A stretch of 64,000 nt of DNA, from positions 1 to 64,000 of the forward strand of contig JAEWYQ010000069.1 in assembly GCA_023395555.1 (NCBI GenBank), given 5' to 3'. This stretch comes from Bacillota bacterium. GTDB lineage: Bacteria; Bacillota; Clostridia; Lachnospirales; Lachnospiraceae. The translations under genes and the position numbers were made by a program. Of this stretch, positions 41,953 through 50,947 are shown one piece after another (the stretch's first letter is position 1; each line of letters starts with the position of its first letter). The notes beneath the pieces are model-generated. The model had not been told where the DNA came from. It ran no database searches and saw only the letters and a list, made by a program, of their open reading frames with translations.

Positions 41953-44153
41953 CAGGATTGCCTCATGGCCTTTTTGAATTTCAGGAGAAATGCGTAAATT
42001 TTCTTCTTGATAAGACCTCCGCTCCCGGCAGCAAAGAAACCATCATGGTGAAGGCTCCCACGGGATCGGGAAAAACAATCATTCTAATTGATTTCATAGA
42101 CGAATATCTGAGCAGGGTAAACCGTAAGACGGCTTTCCTGTGGCTGTGTCCTGGAAAAGGCAATCTGGAGGAGCAGAGCTGCGAAAAGATGCGCAGACTT
42201 ACCCCCTCCCGAAAAACCCAAAGCCTGATGGACGCTCTGCAAAATGGCTTTGAAGAAGAAAGCACCACCTTCATTAACTGGGAGCTTGTGACCAAAAAAG
42301 ACAACACGGCCATCCGTGACAGCGAGAGGAAGAACCTGTTTGACCAGATTGCCAGAGCACACCGGAACGGAACCGAGTTCCTTGTGATAATTGATGAGGA
42401 GCATTCCAACAATACCAGCAAGGCAAAGGCGGTCATAGATGCCTTTTCAGCCCGGCATATCCTCCGAGTCTCCGCCACAACGGTAAAAAATAGCCGGTAT
42501 GAGTTCTATGAAATCGACGAGCTGGATGTAATCGATGCAGGCCTCATAACCAAGGCCATCAGTATTAATGAAGGCATCACAGACAATATGGAGATTACCA
42601 ATGATTACGAATGCCTGCTGGAGCTGGCCGATGCGAAGCGGAAGATGATCGCCGAGCAATATACGGCTTTGGGAAGGAAGATCCGTCCTCTCGTATTGAT
42701 TCAGTTCCCCAACGGCCGGCCGGAAACCATAAAAGCGGTGGAAGCAAAGCTGGAGGCTATGGGTTATACCTATGAGAATGGCATGGTCAGCAAGTGGATG
42801 TCGGAAGAGAAAAGAGATTTGCCGGAGAATCTGACGGAGAATAACGCCTCACCGGTGTTTCTGTTAATGAAACAGGCCATCAGCACAGGATGGGATTGTC
42901 CTCGGGCCAAGCTCCTGGTCAAGCTTCGGGAAGGGGGCACGGAGGCTTTTCAGATTCAGACCATAGGCAGAATCCGGCGCATGCCGGAAGCCAGGCACTA
43001 TGATAATGAAATATTGGATTATTGCTATGTCTATACCTTTGACGAGCAGTATAAGGCAGGCCTGCTGTCGGAAATGGACAGGGCTTATGAGGTACGCCGG
43101 TTATTCCTTAAGGACAAGTGTAAGACCTTCACACTGGAGAAGGAAAGCCGCAATCTGGATGCGGACGGTTTGGGAGAACGGGAGGTTTTAAATAAGGTTC
43201 ACGATTTTTTTGCGGCAAAATACAAGCTGGCCGGGGGAAAAGAACAGAACAAGAATCTGCTTTCTGATGCCGGGTATGTCTTTGGCGATGAAATCCTTGG
43301 AAAGGCATTGTACGGCGAATTCGTCCGCAGCGATGCGCTGACAGAGAGCACAGCGTACCATAAAACAAGAAGCAGAGTGAATACGCATAAGCATGGTATC
43401 CTTCTGCTGCATAGCGTGGATGAAATTAAGTCTGCAATCGGGATGCAAAGCGCTAAAGTCAAGACTGTCCTGGAGCGTTTATTCCGAAAGGGCGGCACGG
43501 ATTACAGAAAGCTGCTGACGCTGGACACGGCTGAATTCTATGCCTTCATCATCAATAATGTCCATCGTTTAAAGCAGGAGCTGCGAGAGGTCACAGCCAC
43601 CATGGCTACACAGGGTTCTATCATAAATCCGAAGAAATCAACATTTAAAATACCGGAACAGGATTTCTTCCAATACGATCCTACGGTAAAGAAGGAAGTG
43701 GATTTTCTCTCCAATGCTTACGAGGGATATACCTCCGGTTTTTCAACCAGCAAGGTCCGAAGCAATTCGGAACAGCTGTTTGAGCGGTATTGTGAACGCA
43801 TGGAGGGCCTGGATTGGGTATATAAAAACGGCGATACGGGGCAGCAGTATTTTTCCGTTGTTTATGTGGATGCTTTTCAGAAGCAATGGTTGTTCTACCC
43901 CGATTATATTGCCAGGAAGAAGGACGGCACGGTCTGGATTATTGAGACGAAGGGCGGAGAAGCCAGAGGGCAGGATAAGAACATTGATAAGCAGATTGAG
44001 AATAAATTTAATGCCTTTCAGCGGTACGCAAAAGATAAGAACGTAAGATGGGGCTTTGTCCGTGACCTGGATAATGAGCTGTATATCAATTATACCCGTT
44101 TTACCGGGGACATGTCGGACGAGCATTGGGTTGCACTTACGGATGAGTTTTAG
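41946..44153 (+). CDS. res: type III restriction endonuclease (Res)
   Basis: 735 residues, shorter than the about 900-1000 of EcoP1I/EcoP15I Res. Superfamily-2 helicase motor: Walker A 'KAPTGSGKT' (Lys43), DEEH box 'IIDEEHSNN' (Asp150), motif III 'LRVSATT', and motif VI 'IQTIGRIRRMP'. The C-terminal nuclease is PD-(D/E)xK: 'LFYPDYIARKKDGTVWIIET' followed by KGG, giving Asp653, Glu667 and Lys669. Translocates and cleaves DNA in complex with Mod. Start codon lies inside mod (7-base overlap) so the subunits are coupled. The reduced length is mostly between the motor and nuclease domains. Confidence 0.92.
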   Translation: MVAGLPHGLFEFQEKCVNFLLDKTSAPGSKETIMVKAPTGSGKTIILIDFIDEYLSRVNRKTAFLWLCPGKGNLEEQSCEKMRRLTPSRKTQSLMDALQNGFEEESTTFINWELVTKKDNTAIRDSERKNLFDQIARAHRNGTEFLVIIDEEHSNNTSKAKAVIDAFSARHILRVSATTVKNSRYEFYEIDELDVIDAGLITKAISINEGITDNMEITNDYECLLELADAKRKMIAEQYTALGRKIRPLVLIQFPNGRPETIKAVEAKLEAMGYTYENGMVSKWMSEEKRDLPENLTENNASPVFLLMKQAISTGWDCPRAKLLVKLREGGTEAFQIQTIGRIRRMPEARHYDNEILDYCYVYTFDEQYKAGLLSEMDRAYEVRRLFLKDKCKTFTLEKESRNLDADGLGEREVLNKVHDFFAAKYKLAGGKEQNKNLLSDAGYVFGDEILGKALYGEFVRSDALTESTAYHKTRSRVNTHKHGILLLHSVDEIKSAIGMQSAKVKTVLERLFRKGGTDYRKLLTLDTAEFYAFIINNVHRLKQELREVTATMATQGSIINPKKSTFKIPEQDFFQYDPTVKKEVDFLSNAYEGYTSGFSTSKVRSNSEQLFERYCERMEGLDWVYKNGDTGQQYFSVVYVDAFQKQWLFYPDYIARKKDGTVWIIETKGGEARGQDKNIDKQIENKFNAFQRYAKDKNVRWGFVRDLDNELYINYTRFTGDMSDEHWVALTDEF

Positions 44154-44168
44154 CATGAGGTGGATGGA

Positions 44169-45218
44169 ATGGAGATTTTTATTGTAGACGGCGCGGGAGT
44201 CTGCGATATACCGCCGGATGATGGATTAAATAAAAGAGAAATAGAATTGCTGCTAAGTCATACGACCAATACATGGCAAAAGGGGCGGGAAAGGGCAGAG
44301 CTGGAAAGAGACACTATCCAGGGTAAGAAAGCCGAATTTGCATTTGAGAAATTTATTGAAAAATACACCGATGTCAGATTTTTATCCTATGACAGCTTTC
44401 GAGGGGATCATTATCTCAGTCATGCCCCCTTTGACGGACTGGTCTACAAGGCAGGGACTCCTTCCGGTATTTTGGAGGCATTTATTGAAAAGATTAATGC
44501 TGAAGTTGCGGGAAGTAATAATTTGGGCATTATCAGCACAGACTTAAAGAGGGAAATGGAGGAAAGCGGTTTATTCTCCATTGAGATTAAATCCTCGGTT
44601 TTAAAAGGAAATTTAGGTGATTTCAAGGGTACCAGCGGATCGATTCCCAGAACAGAGGAGGATTACGGGAGGATCATTAAGAATATTGAGCGGTGGGATT
44701 TCTTTGTATACCCCCACTATTGCAGATCCAATGAGGAAATCAAGAGCTTTTATGATTACGCCTCCTATGTAAAGGACAACTATCAAAAAGACTTTCCTAA
44801 GCTGACCAATGAAGTATTCTTAAAGAGGCTGATGCAGATAGAATTTGATCATGCCAGCGATGTTTATACCAGATTATATTTTGACTATGATGCGAATAAG
44901 CTTTATATTCCGGGCTATGTGCTGAAGGAGGATTTCTTCAAACAGCCCTGCTTGCTTAAAATGCCGGGAAACAAGTCAGGAAAAGCCTTATATTATATGC
45001 ATAGCATAGCGGACCGGACTTCCTTTTGTGAGATAAACGGAGACAGCCGGATCTGGGAATTTGATCATGCGATGGCCTATACCAGGCTTTTTGCCGGGGA
45101 GAGAAAATTCTGTAAGGGATGCGGAAATCCTTTATTCCTTTGTGATAGCAAGAAAAATTGCTCCTATTACTATAGATGCTTTGATTGCAATAGAACCTAT
45201 GATATGAAATCAGTGTAG
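44169..45218 (+). CDS. R-M-associated protein with PD-(D/E)xK-like core and C-terminal zinc ribbon
   Basis: 349 residues from the ATG at 44169 (GAGGTGG five bases upstream; a GTG at 44160 is too close). I do not recognise it as a named family. The N-terminal half shows 'GKKAEFAFEKFI' (Glu56), 'HAPFDGLVY' (Asp89) and 'GLFSIEIKSSVLKG' (Glu139, Lys141), an E...D...E-x-K order as in PD-(D/E)xK nucleases. The C-terminus is a zinc ribbon, 'KFCKGCGNPLFLCDSKKNC' then 'CFDCNRTYDM'. It starts 15 bases after res and ends 26 before an alkyladenine glycosylase, in one operon. Likely a DNA-acting accessory nuclease or an additional restriction factor, but that is inference. Confidence 0.7.
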   Translation: MEIFIVDGAGVCDIPPDDGLNKREIELLLSHTTNTWQKGRERAELERDTIQGKKAEFAFEKFIEKYTDVRFLSYDSFRGDHYLSHAPFDGLVYKAGTPSGILEAFIEKINAEVAGSNNLGIISTDLKREMEESGLFSIEIKSSVLKGNLGDFKGTSGSIPRTEEDYGRIIKNIERWDFFVYPHYCRSNEEIKSFYDYASYVKDNYQKDFPKLTNEVFLKRLMQIEFDHASDVYTRLYFDYDANKLYIPGYVLKEDFFKQPCLLKMPGNKSGKALYYMHSIADRTSFCEINGDSRIWEFDHAMAYTRLFAGERKFCKGCGNPLFLCDSKKNCSYYYRCFDCNRTYDMKSV

Positions 45219-45244
45219 CTGTGAAAGAGAGAGGAAATAGTGGA

Positions 45245-45856
45245 ATGAAAAAGCTGGACAGGGAATTTTATGACAGGGATTCTGTCGTTGTTGCCAAAGA
45301 GCTTCTGGGAAAGGTGCTGGTGCGCGAGATAGAGGGGCAGAGAGTTTCAGCCAGGATTGTGGAAGCAGAGGCATATATGGGAGTGATAGATAAGGCTGCC
45401 CATTCCTATGGGGGCAAGAGGACGCCCAGAGTGGAGGTCATGTACGGGGAGCCCGGATTCTCTTATATCTATATGATTTATGGCATGTATCATTGCTTTA
45501 ACATAGTTACGAATAAAAGAGGAACCCCGCAGGCGGTGCTGATCCGGGCTGTGGAACCCCTGAAGGGAATTGAGTGGATGGCGAATAAGAGATTTGGAAA
45601 GCCTTATGAACAGCTCACAAAAAGCCAGCGAAGGGGTCTTACCAGCGGTCCGGGAAGGCTGTGCGGTGCGCTGTCCTTAGACAGAAGCTTTAACGGGGTA
45701 GATCTGTGCGGAAATGAATTATATGTTGAAGAAGGCGGGAATGAGGAGTTTGAAATAGTAGAAACAAAACGGGTAGGGATTGACTATGCAGAGGAAGCGA
45801 AGGACTACCTCTGGAGATTTTATGTAGAAGGCAACGAATATGTTTCTGTAAAATAG
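45245..45856 (+). CDS. 3-methyladenine/alkyladenine DNA glycosylase (AAG/MPG family)
   Basis: 203 residues from the ATG at 45245; the earlier frame start at 45221 lacks support. Family motifs: 'FYDRDSVVVAKELLGKVLVR', 'RIVEAEAYMGVIDKAAHSYG', 'GKRTPRVEVMYGEPGFSYIY', 'MIYGMYHCFNIVTN', 'PQAVLIRAVEP' and the active-site Glu within VEAEAY. Excises alkylated adenines and hypoxanthine from DNA. Its position right behind a type III adenine-methyltransferase operon is unusual; it may merely be an operon passenger or may guard against mis-methylation or deamination damage. Confidence 0.92.
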   Translation: MKKLDREFYDRDSVVVAKELLGKVLVREIEGQRVSARIVEAEAYMGVIDKAAHSYGGKRTPRVEVMYGEPGFSYIYMIYGMYHCFNIVTNKRGTPQAVLIRAVEPLKGIEWMANKRFGKPYEQLTKSQRRGLTSGPGRLCGALSLDRSFNGVDLCGNELYVEEGGNEEFEIVETKRVGIDYAEEAKDYLWRFYVEGNEYVSVK

Positions 45857-45954
45857 AGCGGCACAAAGTCTATTAGATTTTGATAATAAAGTACGTGAAA
45901 GAGTGTGTTGCCATAGGATTCATGAATACTGAGTATTCCTTTCGTGTTTTTCAC

Positions 45955-45989
45955 TTGAAACACGGACATAATTATGATATAATTATGTC
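45955..45989 (+). promoter_or_regulatory. toxin-antitoxin promoter with 25-bp palindromic operator
   Basis: TTGAAA (45955-45960), 17-base spacer, TATAAT (45978-45983). A perfect palindrome with 11-base arms GACATAATTAT / ATAATTATGTC around GAT covers 45965-45989, including the -10, as expected for Phd-type autorepression. A further palindrome GAATACT-G-AGTATTC lies at 45924-45938. Confidence 0.85.
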
Positions 45990-46010
45990 ATTCGGAAGGA
46001 GTTGATGTAA

Positions 46011-46274
46011 ATGCCACTTATTATGCCAATTAAAGACTTAAGAAAAACAAGTGAACTTTCAGATATTGCGCACCAAGTACAGGAACCTATTTTTATTACA
46101 AAAAATGGATACAGTGATCTTGTAGTTATGAGTTCGGAATTATATGATATGCTTGTGGGCATAAATAGAACTGACCAAGCAATCTACGAAGCAGAGAAGG
46201 ATGTAGCTGCAGGAGCCGAGCCGATGGATGCCGCTGATGTCTTTGCTGGATTGGAGAAAAAGTACTTTGGATAA
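46011..46274 (+). CDS. Phd/YefM-family antitoxin
   Basis: 87 residues. N-terminal DNA-binding/dimer domain 'IMPIKDLRKTSELSDIAHQV' and 'EPIFITKNGYSDLVVMSSEL' (the classic Phd 'I-x-K-N-G-x-x-x-x-V' strand), then a flexible C-terminal helix that should wrap the toxin (IYEAEKDVAAGAEPMDAADV). RBS GGAAGGAG. It binds the palindromic operator at 45965-45989 and neutralises the RelE-like toxin translated from overlapping bases 46267-46274. Confidence 0.92.
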   Translation: MPLIMPIKDLRKTSELSDIAHQVQEPIFITKNGYSDLVVMSSELYDMLVGINRTDQAIYEAEKDVAAGAEPMDAADVFAGLEKKYFG

Positions 46275-46569
46275 ATACACTGTCAAAATTTTTCCGAAAG
46301 CAATAAATGAGTTAGATAAAATCTATAAATATATTGCAGTAGATAAGCTTTCTCCGGAAAACGCAAAAGGACAGGCAGCAAGAATCAAAAATGCGATACT
46401 ATTACTTGATACATTTCCACAAATGCATCAGGACAGAATGGAAGGAAGATATGCAGGGAAAGGTTATAAGCAGCTTCTCATTGACAATTACGTCGCGATC
46501 TTCAAAATAGAGGAAGAAAATAAAACGGTTTACGTTGTTACGATCCAATACCAAAGACGTAATATATAA
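46267..46569 (+). CDS. RelE/ParE-superfamily toxin
   Basis: 100 residues from the TTG at 46267 (GGAG ten bases upstream), overlapping the antitoxin by 8 bases. 'YTVKIFPKAINELDKIYKYI', then 'AKGQAARIKNAILLLDTFPQ', 'GKGYKQLLIDNYVAIFKIEE' and 'VYVVTIQYQRRNI' follow the RelE/ParE fold: N-terminal helix pair and a beta sheet ending in Y-Q-R-R-N. Whether it cuts ribosome-bound mRNA (RelE) or poisons gyrase (ParE) cannot be decided; the ending resembles the RelE/ParE-like 'plasmid stabilization' group. Located after the R-M operon, adding to a local defence/stability cluster. Confidence 0.88.
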   Translation: MDKYTVKIFPKAINELDKIYKYIAVDKLSPENAKGQAARIKNAILLLDTFPQMHQDRMEGRYAGKGYKQLLIDNYVAIFKIEEENKTVYVVTIQYQRRNI

Positions 46570-46610
46570 TTATGCAGGCATCTTATTGAGGCTGTCAAAA
46601 CCAACGGCAT

Positions 46611-46668
46611 ATAAAAACAACCCCGGGCGATTTTCAGAGCTGCGAAAGCCTGATTATTCCGGGGTTGT
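46611..46668 (-). terminator. terminator of the leftward oligopeptide-type ABC operon
   Basis: ACAACCCCGG (46617-46626) and CCGGGGTTGT (46659-46668) form a 10-bp stem with a 32-base loop that can refold; on the minus strand it is followed by TTTTTAT. It lies between convergent operons. Confidence 0.8.
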
Positions 46669-46689
46669 CTCTATGTGGGATGGAACGAG

Positions 46690-47700
46690 TTAAGAAATCT
46701 GCTCCTGGTAAGAAAAACCGCGGAGCTTAAGCTCTGTTGCTCTATGGCAGGATACCAGCCGTCCCCCGCCCACATCCTCTAATTCAGGAACATCTGTCTT
46801 ACACTTATCCATACAATATCTGCATCTTTCATGGAAATAGCATCCGGAAGGCGGATTTGCAGGGTTCGGAATTTCACCCGTTAAAGGGATGCGTTCTAAC
46901 TTTATTTTAGGGTCAGCCACAGGTACAGCGGATAATAAGGCTTCCGTATAAGGGTGCATGGGCTTTTGAAACATCTCTTCTGTTTTTGCAAATTCGACTA
47001 ATTTCCCTAAATACATAACGCCCACCTTATCAGAGATATGCTCTACCACCGATAAGTCATGGCTGATGAATAAATAAGTCAGCTGCATCTCCTTTTGCAA
47101 ATCCCGCAGCAAATTAATCACCTGTGCCTGAATGGATACGTCAAGGGCCGATACCGCCTCATCACATACGATAATCTGAGGTCTTAATATCAATGCTCTT
47201 GCAATTCCGATCCGCTGTCTTTGACCGCCGGAAAAGGCATGAGGGTATCTCATCAAATAAGAAGTATTCAGCCCTACCTTTGCGGCAATATCCTTTACCC
47301 TTTCTTCCATCTCCGCCTTTGGCATTTTAGGATAATTGGCCTTTAACGGTTCCTTTATGATATCAAGCACGGTCATTCTGGGATCAAGGGAGGAATAGGG
47401 GTCCTGAAATATCATCTGGATTTCTTTTCGTATGGACTTCATGGTTTTCTTGTCGATACTTAAGAAATCATATTCCCTTCCGTCCTTTGCCCGATATATT
47501 ACCTGACCTTCCGACGCTTCAATTCCTCTTACAATGCATCTGCCCAAGGTGGTTTTTCCGCAGCCGGATTCCCCTACAATGCCAATGGTTTCTCCTTTTT
47601 TAACAGGAAAGCTTACATCGGTAACTGCCTTTACGCATACCTTTTTTGAGGTGAATCGTTTATGGATGTTCTTTACTTCTAAAATATAATCTTTTTCCAC
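46690..47700 (-). CDS. oligopeptide/dipeptide-type ABC transporter ATPase (OppF-like)
   Basis: 336 residues from a GTG at 47700, seven bases after GGAGGG and one base after the stop of the OppD-like gene; the ATG at 47721 is inside that gene with no ribosome site. Walker A 'GIVGESGCGKTTLGRC', signature 'FSGGQRQRIGIARAL' , Walker B 'IIVCDEAVSALD', and the C-terminal oligopeptide-type extension 'ANPPSGCYFHERCRYCMDKC', whose four cysteines form the Fe-S/zinc-like motif of OppF/DppF. Cytoplasmic motor subunit, paired with the OppD-like ATPase. Confidence 0.93.
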   Translation of the reverse strand: MEKDYILEVKNIHKRFTSKKVCVKAVTDVSFPVKKGETIGIVGESGCGKTTLGRCIVRGIEASEGQVIYRAKDGREYDFLSIDKKTMKSIRKEIQMIFQDPYSSLDPRMTVLDIIKEPLKANYPKMPKAEMEERVKDIAAKVGLNTSYLMRYPHAFSGGQRQRIGIARALILRPQIIVCDEAVSALDVSIQAQVINLLRDLQKEMQLTYLFISHDLSVVEHISDKVGVMYLGKLVEFAKTEEMFQKPMHPYTEALLSAVPVADPKIKLERIPLTGEIPNPANPPSGCYFHERCRYCMDKCKTDVPELEDVGGGRLVSCHRATELKLRGFSYQEQIS

Positions 47701-47701
47701 G

Positions 47702-48706
47702 TTACATCCCTCCTCTGGCAAAGCAGCTTACCTCGTGCTGATTCCCTGCGTTTGTTAATACAGGCTCCCTTTTGTTGCAGACCCCTTCGATTCTTTCGCT
47801 GCATCTGTCATAGAATCCGCATCCGGGAGGAAGATTCATAGCCAGGGGTACGGTTCCTTCAATGGAAAACAGCTTTTCTGTCTTCTTTGTTCCGATTTTA
47901 TGTACGGAACCGATTAACCCTTTGGTATAGGGGTGCTGGGGATTTTCATATAGTTCATCAATGGGGGCAGTCTCTACTATTTTCCCGAGATACATAACAG
48001 CAACCCTGTCACACATTTTAGATACCGTACCAAGGTCATGGGTAATAAAGAGGATGGACATACCGAACTCTTTTTGAAGCTCCTTCATAAGCTCTAATAT
48101 TTGTGCCTGAATGGTTACATCAAGGGCCGTTGTAGGCTCATCGGCAATTAAAAGCTTGGGTTTGCATACAAGAGCCATGGCAATTAATGCCCTTTGAAGC
48201 ATACCGCCGGAAAATTCATGAGGGTACTGGTTATACCTTTTTTCAGCGTTGGCAATCCCCACTTTTTTCATCATCTCCAGGGATATTTCTTTGGATTTTG
48301 CTTTATCCTTTGTGATATGAAGTCTGGTACACTCATTAATTTGATTGCCGATGGTGTACATGGGTGAGAAGGATACCATGGGCTCCTGAAATATCATGGA
48401 AATCTGCTTTCCTCTTATACTTCGGATCTCTTTTCCCCTTGGATTTAAAGAGATCAGGTCAATCATCCCTTTCTCATCGGCTTCAAAGAAAATATGCCCT
48501 TCTGACACGCATTTTTTCTCATTAATCCCCAATATGGCTTTGCTGGTAAGGCTTTTGCCACAGCCGGATTCTCCTACGATTCCCAGGGTTTCTCCCTTTT
48601 TAATGGAAAAGTTCACACCTCTCACTGCATTAATGGTTCCTTCGTCTAATTTTATATTAACCTTAAAGTCACGCACTTCAATTAGGGTTTCATTTTTATT
48701 ATTCAA
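47702..48706 (-). CDS. oligopeptide/dipeptide-type ABC transporter ATPase (OppD-like)
   Basis: 334 residues. Walker A 'GIVGESGCGKSLTSKA', signature 'FSGGMLQRALIAMAL', Walker B 'LLIADEPTTALD', and C-terminal cysteine-bearing extension 'MNLPPGCGFYDRCSERIEGV'. Forms a heterodimer with the downstream OppF-like ATPase. RBS GGAGGGATCG. It starts 14 bases after the permease gene. Confidence 0.93.
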   Translation of the reverse strand: MNNKNETLIEVRDFKVNIKLDEGTINAVRGVNFSIKKGETLGIVGESGCGKSLTSKAILGINEKKCVSEGHIFFEADEKGMIDLISLNPRGKEIRSIRGKQISMIFQEPMVSFSPMYTIGNQINECTRLHITKDKAKSKEISLEMMKKVGIANAEKRYNQYPHEFSGGMLQRALIAMALVCKPKLLIADEPTTALDVTIQAQILELMKELQKEFGMSILFITHDLGTVSKMCDRVAVMYLGKIVETAPIDELYENPQHPYTKGLIGSVHKIGTKKTEKLFSIEGTVPLAMNLPPGCGFYDRCSERIEGVCNKREPVLTNAGNQHEVSCFARGGM

Positions 48707-48720
48707 GCGATCCCTCCTGT

Positions 48721-49848
48721 CTACTTATATGGGTCTGCCGCATCCCGTAAGCCGTCACCTAAAAAGTTAAATGCCAGGACTGCAACAATAACGAAGAATA
48801 ACGGTATCATCTTCCAAGGATATTGTGAGAAGTTAGCGATATTCTTGGTTTCATCCAGCAATACGCCCCAGCTTGTTGCAGGAGTCCGGATGCCCAGCCC
48901 CAAAAAGCTCATGGAGGTTTCACCGATAATACTGGAAGGAATGCTAAGGGTAATACTAACAATCAAATAGCTTAAGAATCCGGGAACTAAATGCTTTAAT
49001 ATGATGACTCCGTCCCTAACTCCGGCGATTCTTGCCGCCATAACATAGTCCTCATTTTTTAAAGACATAAATTTACCGCGAACGACTCTGGCGATACCGC
49101 ACCAATTGATCAGAGAGAGAATGACCGTAATAAACAGATACATCTGGATGGTTGAAATACCTGCCGGAATGGCCGCTGACATTGCCATCCATAAAGGGAT
49201 GCTGGGAATCGCTCCGATTACTTCTATAATCCGCTGTATCACGTTGTCAATGACTCCGCCGAAATATCCTGAAATACTGCCGATGGTAATACCCAGTACA
49301 AAGCTTATGGCTGCACTGGCAAAGGGAATGGTTAGAGAGATCTGGCTTCCGTAAAGTATTCTTGAAAAGATATCTCTTCCCAGCTGGTCGGATCCAAAGA
49401 GCATAACCTTGCCCCCGGTGCCGCCGGCAGAGCCTGTACTTGTGCCGAATAAATGGATATTAGACTGAATCAAACCTAATATCTTATATTCTCCTCCTCT
49501 GACAAAGAGCTTTAATTTGTAATATTCGGAAGTGTCCTCCGTGATTTCCACACGGAAGGTTTCGGGATTATTATATTTTTTTACGGAATATACAAAAGGG
49601 CCGACGAATTCTCCTTCATGAAAAAGATGAATTTTAGAGGGAGCTGTGTTTTGATATGTTTTGTCGTAATCCTCTAATCCGTAAGGGGCAATAAAGCCTG
49701 CAAAAATAACACCGATATATAATAATCCTAAAATCCACATACTAATTTTAGCAAGCTTATGTTTTCTTAGCTTTCTTGCCATAAGAGTCCATTGGGAAGC
49801 TAAATAATAGGATTCACTTTTATTTACTTTCTTTTTTCCAAATACCAT
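48721..49848 (-). CDS. oligopeptide-type ABC permease (OppC-like, extended)
   Basis: 375 residues, longer than the about 300 of typical OppC because of an extracytoplasmic insert between the first two membrane segments (about residues 55-140, 'TFRVEITEDTSEYYKLKLFV'). N-terminal 'LMARKLRKHKLAKISMWILG', core 'FGSDQLGRDIFSRILYGSQI' (the diagnostic D-x-L-G-R-D motif), then the EAA-type loop in 'VMAARIAGVRDGVIILKHLV'. The enlarged loop is characteristic of importers for large or sugar-type cargos in this family. It shares the ATG/stop overlap (one base) with the OppB-like gene. Confidence 0.9.
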   Translation of the reverse strand: MVFGKKKVNKSESYYLASQWTLMARKLRKHKLAKISMWILGLLYIGVIFAGFIAPYGLEDYDKTYQNTAPSKIHLFHEGEFVGPFVYSVKKYNNPETFRVEITEDTSEYYKLKLFVRGGEYKILGLIQSNIHLFGTSTGSAGGTGGKVMLFGSDQLGRDIFSRILYGSQISLTIPFASAAISFVLGITIGSISGYFGGVIDNVIQRIIEVIGAIPSIPLWMAMSAAIPAGISTIQMYLFITVILSLINWCGIARVVRGKFMSLKNEDYVMAARIAGVRDGVIILKHLVPGFLSYLIVSITLSIPSSIIGETSMSFLGLGIRTPATSWGVLLDETKNIANFSQYPWKMIPLFFVIVAVLAFNFLGDGLRDAADPYK

Positions 49849-50849
49849 TATTCATCCCTCCCTGCGGTATATCTAATTCTTGGATCCAGCCAGGCCAGCA
49901 TAATATCTGATAATAGGGTTCCTGCCACTACTAAAACTGCCTGAACCATAACGATGGTTCCTGCCAGGTACATATCCTGTGCTTTCAATGCCTTTAACAG
50001 CTCAGGCCCTAAAATCTGAAGGTTTAAAACCATGGCTGTTACGGTTGAGCCGGAAAACAAATGGGAAAGCATTCCTCCGATACCGGATACCACGGGATTT
50101 AAGGAAGCCCGTAAGCAGTATTTATAGATAATAACCTTTTCTGAAATGCCTTTTGACCTTGCCGCCAATACATACTGCTTTGACTGCTCATCCAGCATCT
50201 GCGCTCTTATAGTTCTTATAATACCGCAGGTACTGGCAGTACCAATTACAATTACCGGTATGATAAGACGTTTTAAAAACTCTCCCAGGTTATAAAAATG
50301 AATTCCATTTTGAAGCATTTCTGTGGAATATAACCCCAGGTTTGCACTTCCCGTCATTTGAAAGGACCAATACATCAGTACAATGGCAAGAAGGAAGTTG
50401 GGAACTGCCTGGCCGAAAAAACCGATAAATGAAACGATGTAGTCTCCGATGGAATATTGATGGGTAGAGCTGTAAATTGCAATGGGAATAGAAATTCCAT
50501 ATTGAAAAATGGTTATAATAAGAGTTAATACAATTGTCATCCCGACAGTTCTTGAGATAACCGCCCAAACCGGCTGACCATAAATGAAGGAGTAGCCGAA
50601 ATCCCCTTTTGTAATAATATTTTTGGTCCAATTAAAATATTGTACATGCCAGGGATCGTCTAAACCATAATACTCTCTCCACTGGGCTATTTCTTCTGCT
50701 GTAAACACTTCGCCCTCTGCCGTTCTGGCAGATATTAAGCTGTTCACATAATCCCCCGGCGGCAGTTGAATAACAAAAAAGATAATAAGAGATATGAGTA
50801 TTAAGGTTGGAATAAATAATGAAATTCTCTTAAGGATATATTGTACCAT
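49848..50849 (-). CDS. oligopeptide-type ABC permease (OppB-like)
   Basis: 333 residues, six membrane segments starting 'RISLFIPTLILISLIIFFVI', then the family motif 'QLPPGDYVNSLISARTAEGE', 'YYGLDDPWHVQYFNWTKNII' and the EAA loop 'QYVLAARSKGISEKVIIYKY'. The order binding protein-OppB-OppC-OppD-OppF is the standard one. A hairpin (50895-50933) separates it from the binding-protein gene upstream. Confidence 0.93.
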   Translation of the reverse strand: MVQYILKRISLFIPTLILISLIIFFVIQLPPGDYVNSLISARTAEGEVFTAEEIAQWREYYGLDDPWHVQYFNWTKNIITKGDFGYSFIYGQPVWAVISRTVGMTIVLTLIITIFQYGISIPIAIYSSTHQYSIGDYIVSFIGFFGQAVPNFLLAIVLMYWSFQMTGSANLGLYSTEMLQNGIHFYNLGEFLKRLIIPVIVIGTASTCGIIRTIRAQMLDEQSKQYVLAARSKGISEKVIIYKYCLRASLNPVVSGIGGMLSHLFSGSTVTAMVLNLQILGPELLKALKAQDMYLAGTIVMVQAVLVVAGTLLSDIMLAWLDPRIRYTAGRDE

Positions 50850-50894
50850 ATAATTACCTGTCCTTCCAAAGCCGACCTGCTTCTTTTCGTCATT

Positions 50895-50933
50895 GGGGCC
50901 ATTGCAATAGGTGGATAAAATTGCAACAGCCCC
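50895..50933 (-). repeat. stem-loop between binding protein and OppB-like gene
   Basis: GGGGCCATTGCAA (50895-50907) and TTGCAACAGCCCC (50921-50933) pair over 11 of 13 positions. No T run follows on the minus strand, so mRNA protection or partial attenuation is likelier than full termination. Confidence 0.7.
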
Positions 50934-50947
50934 TTGTTATTCATTCA

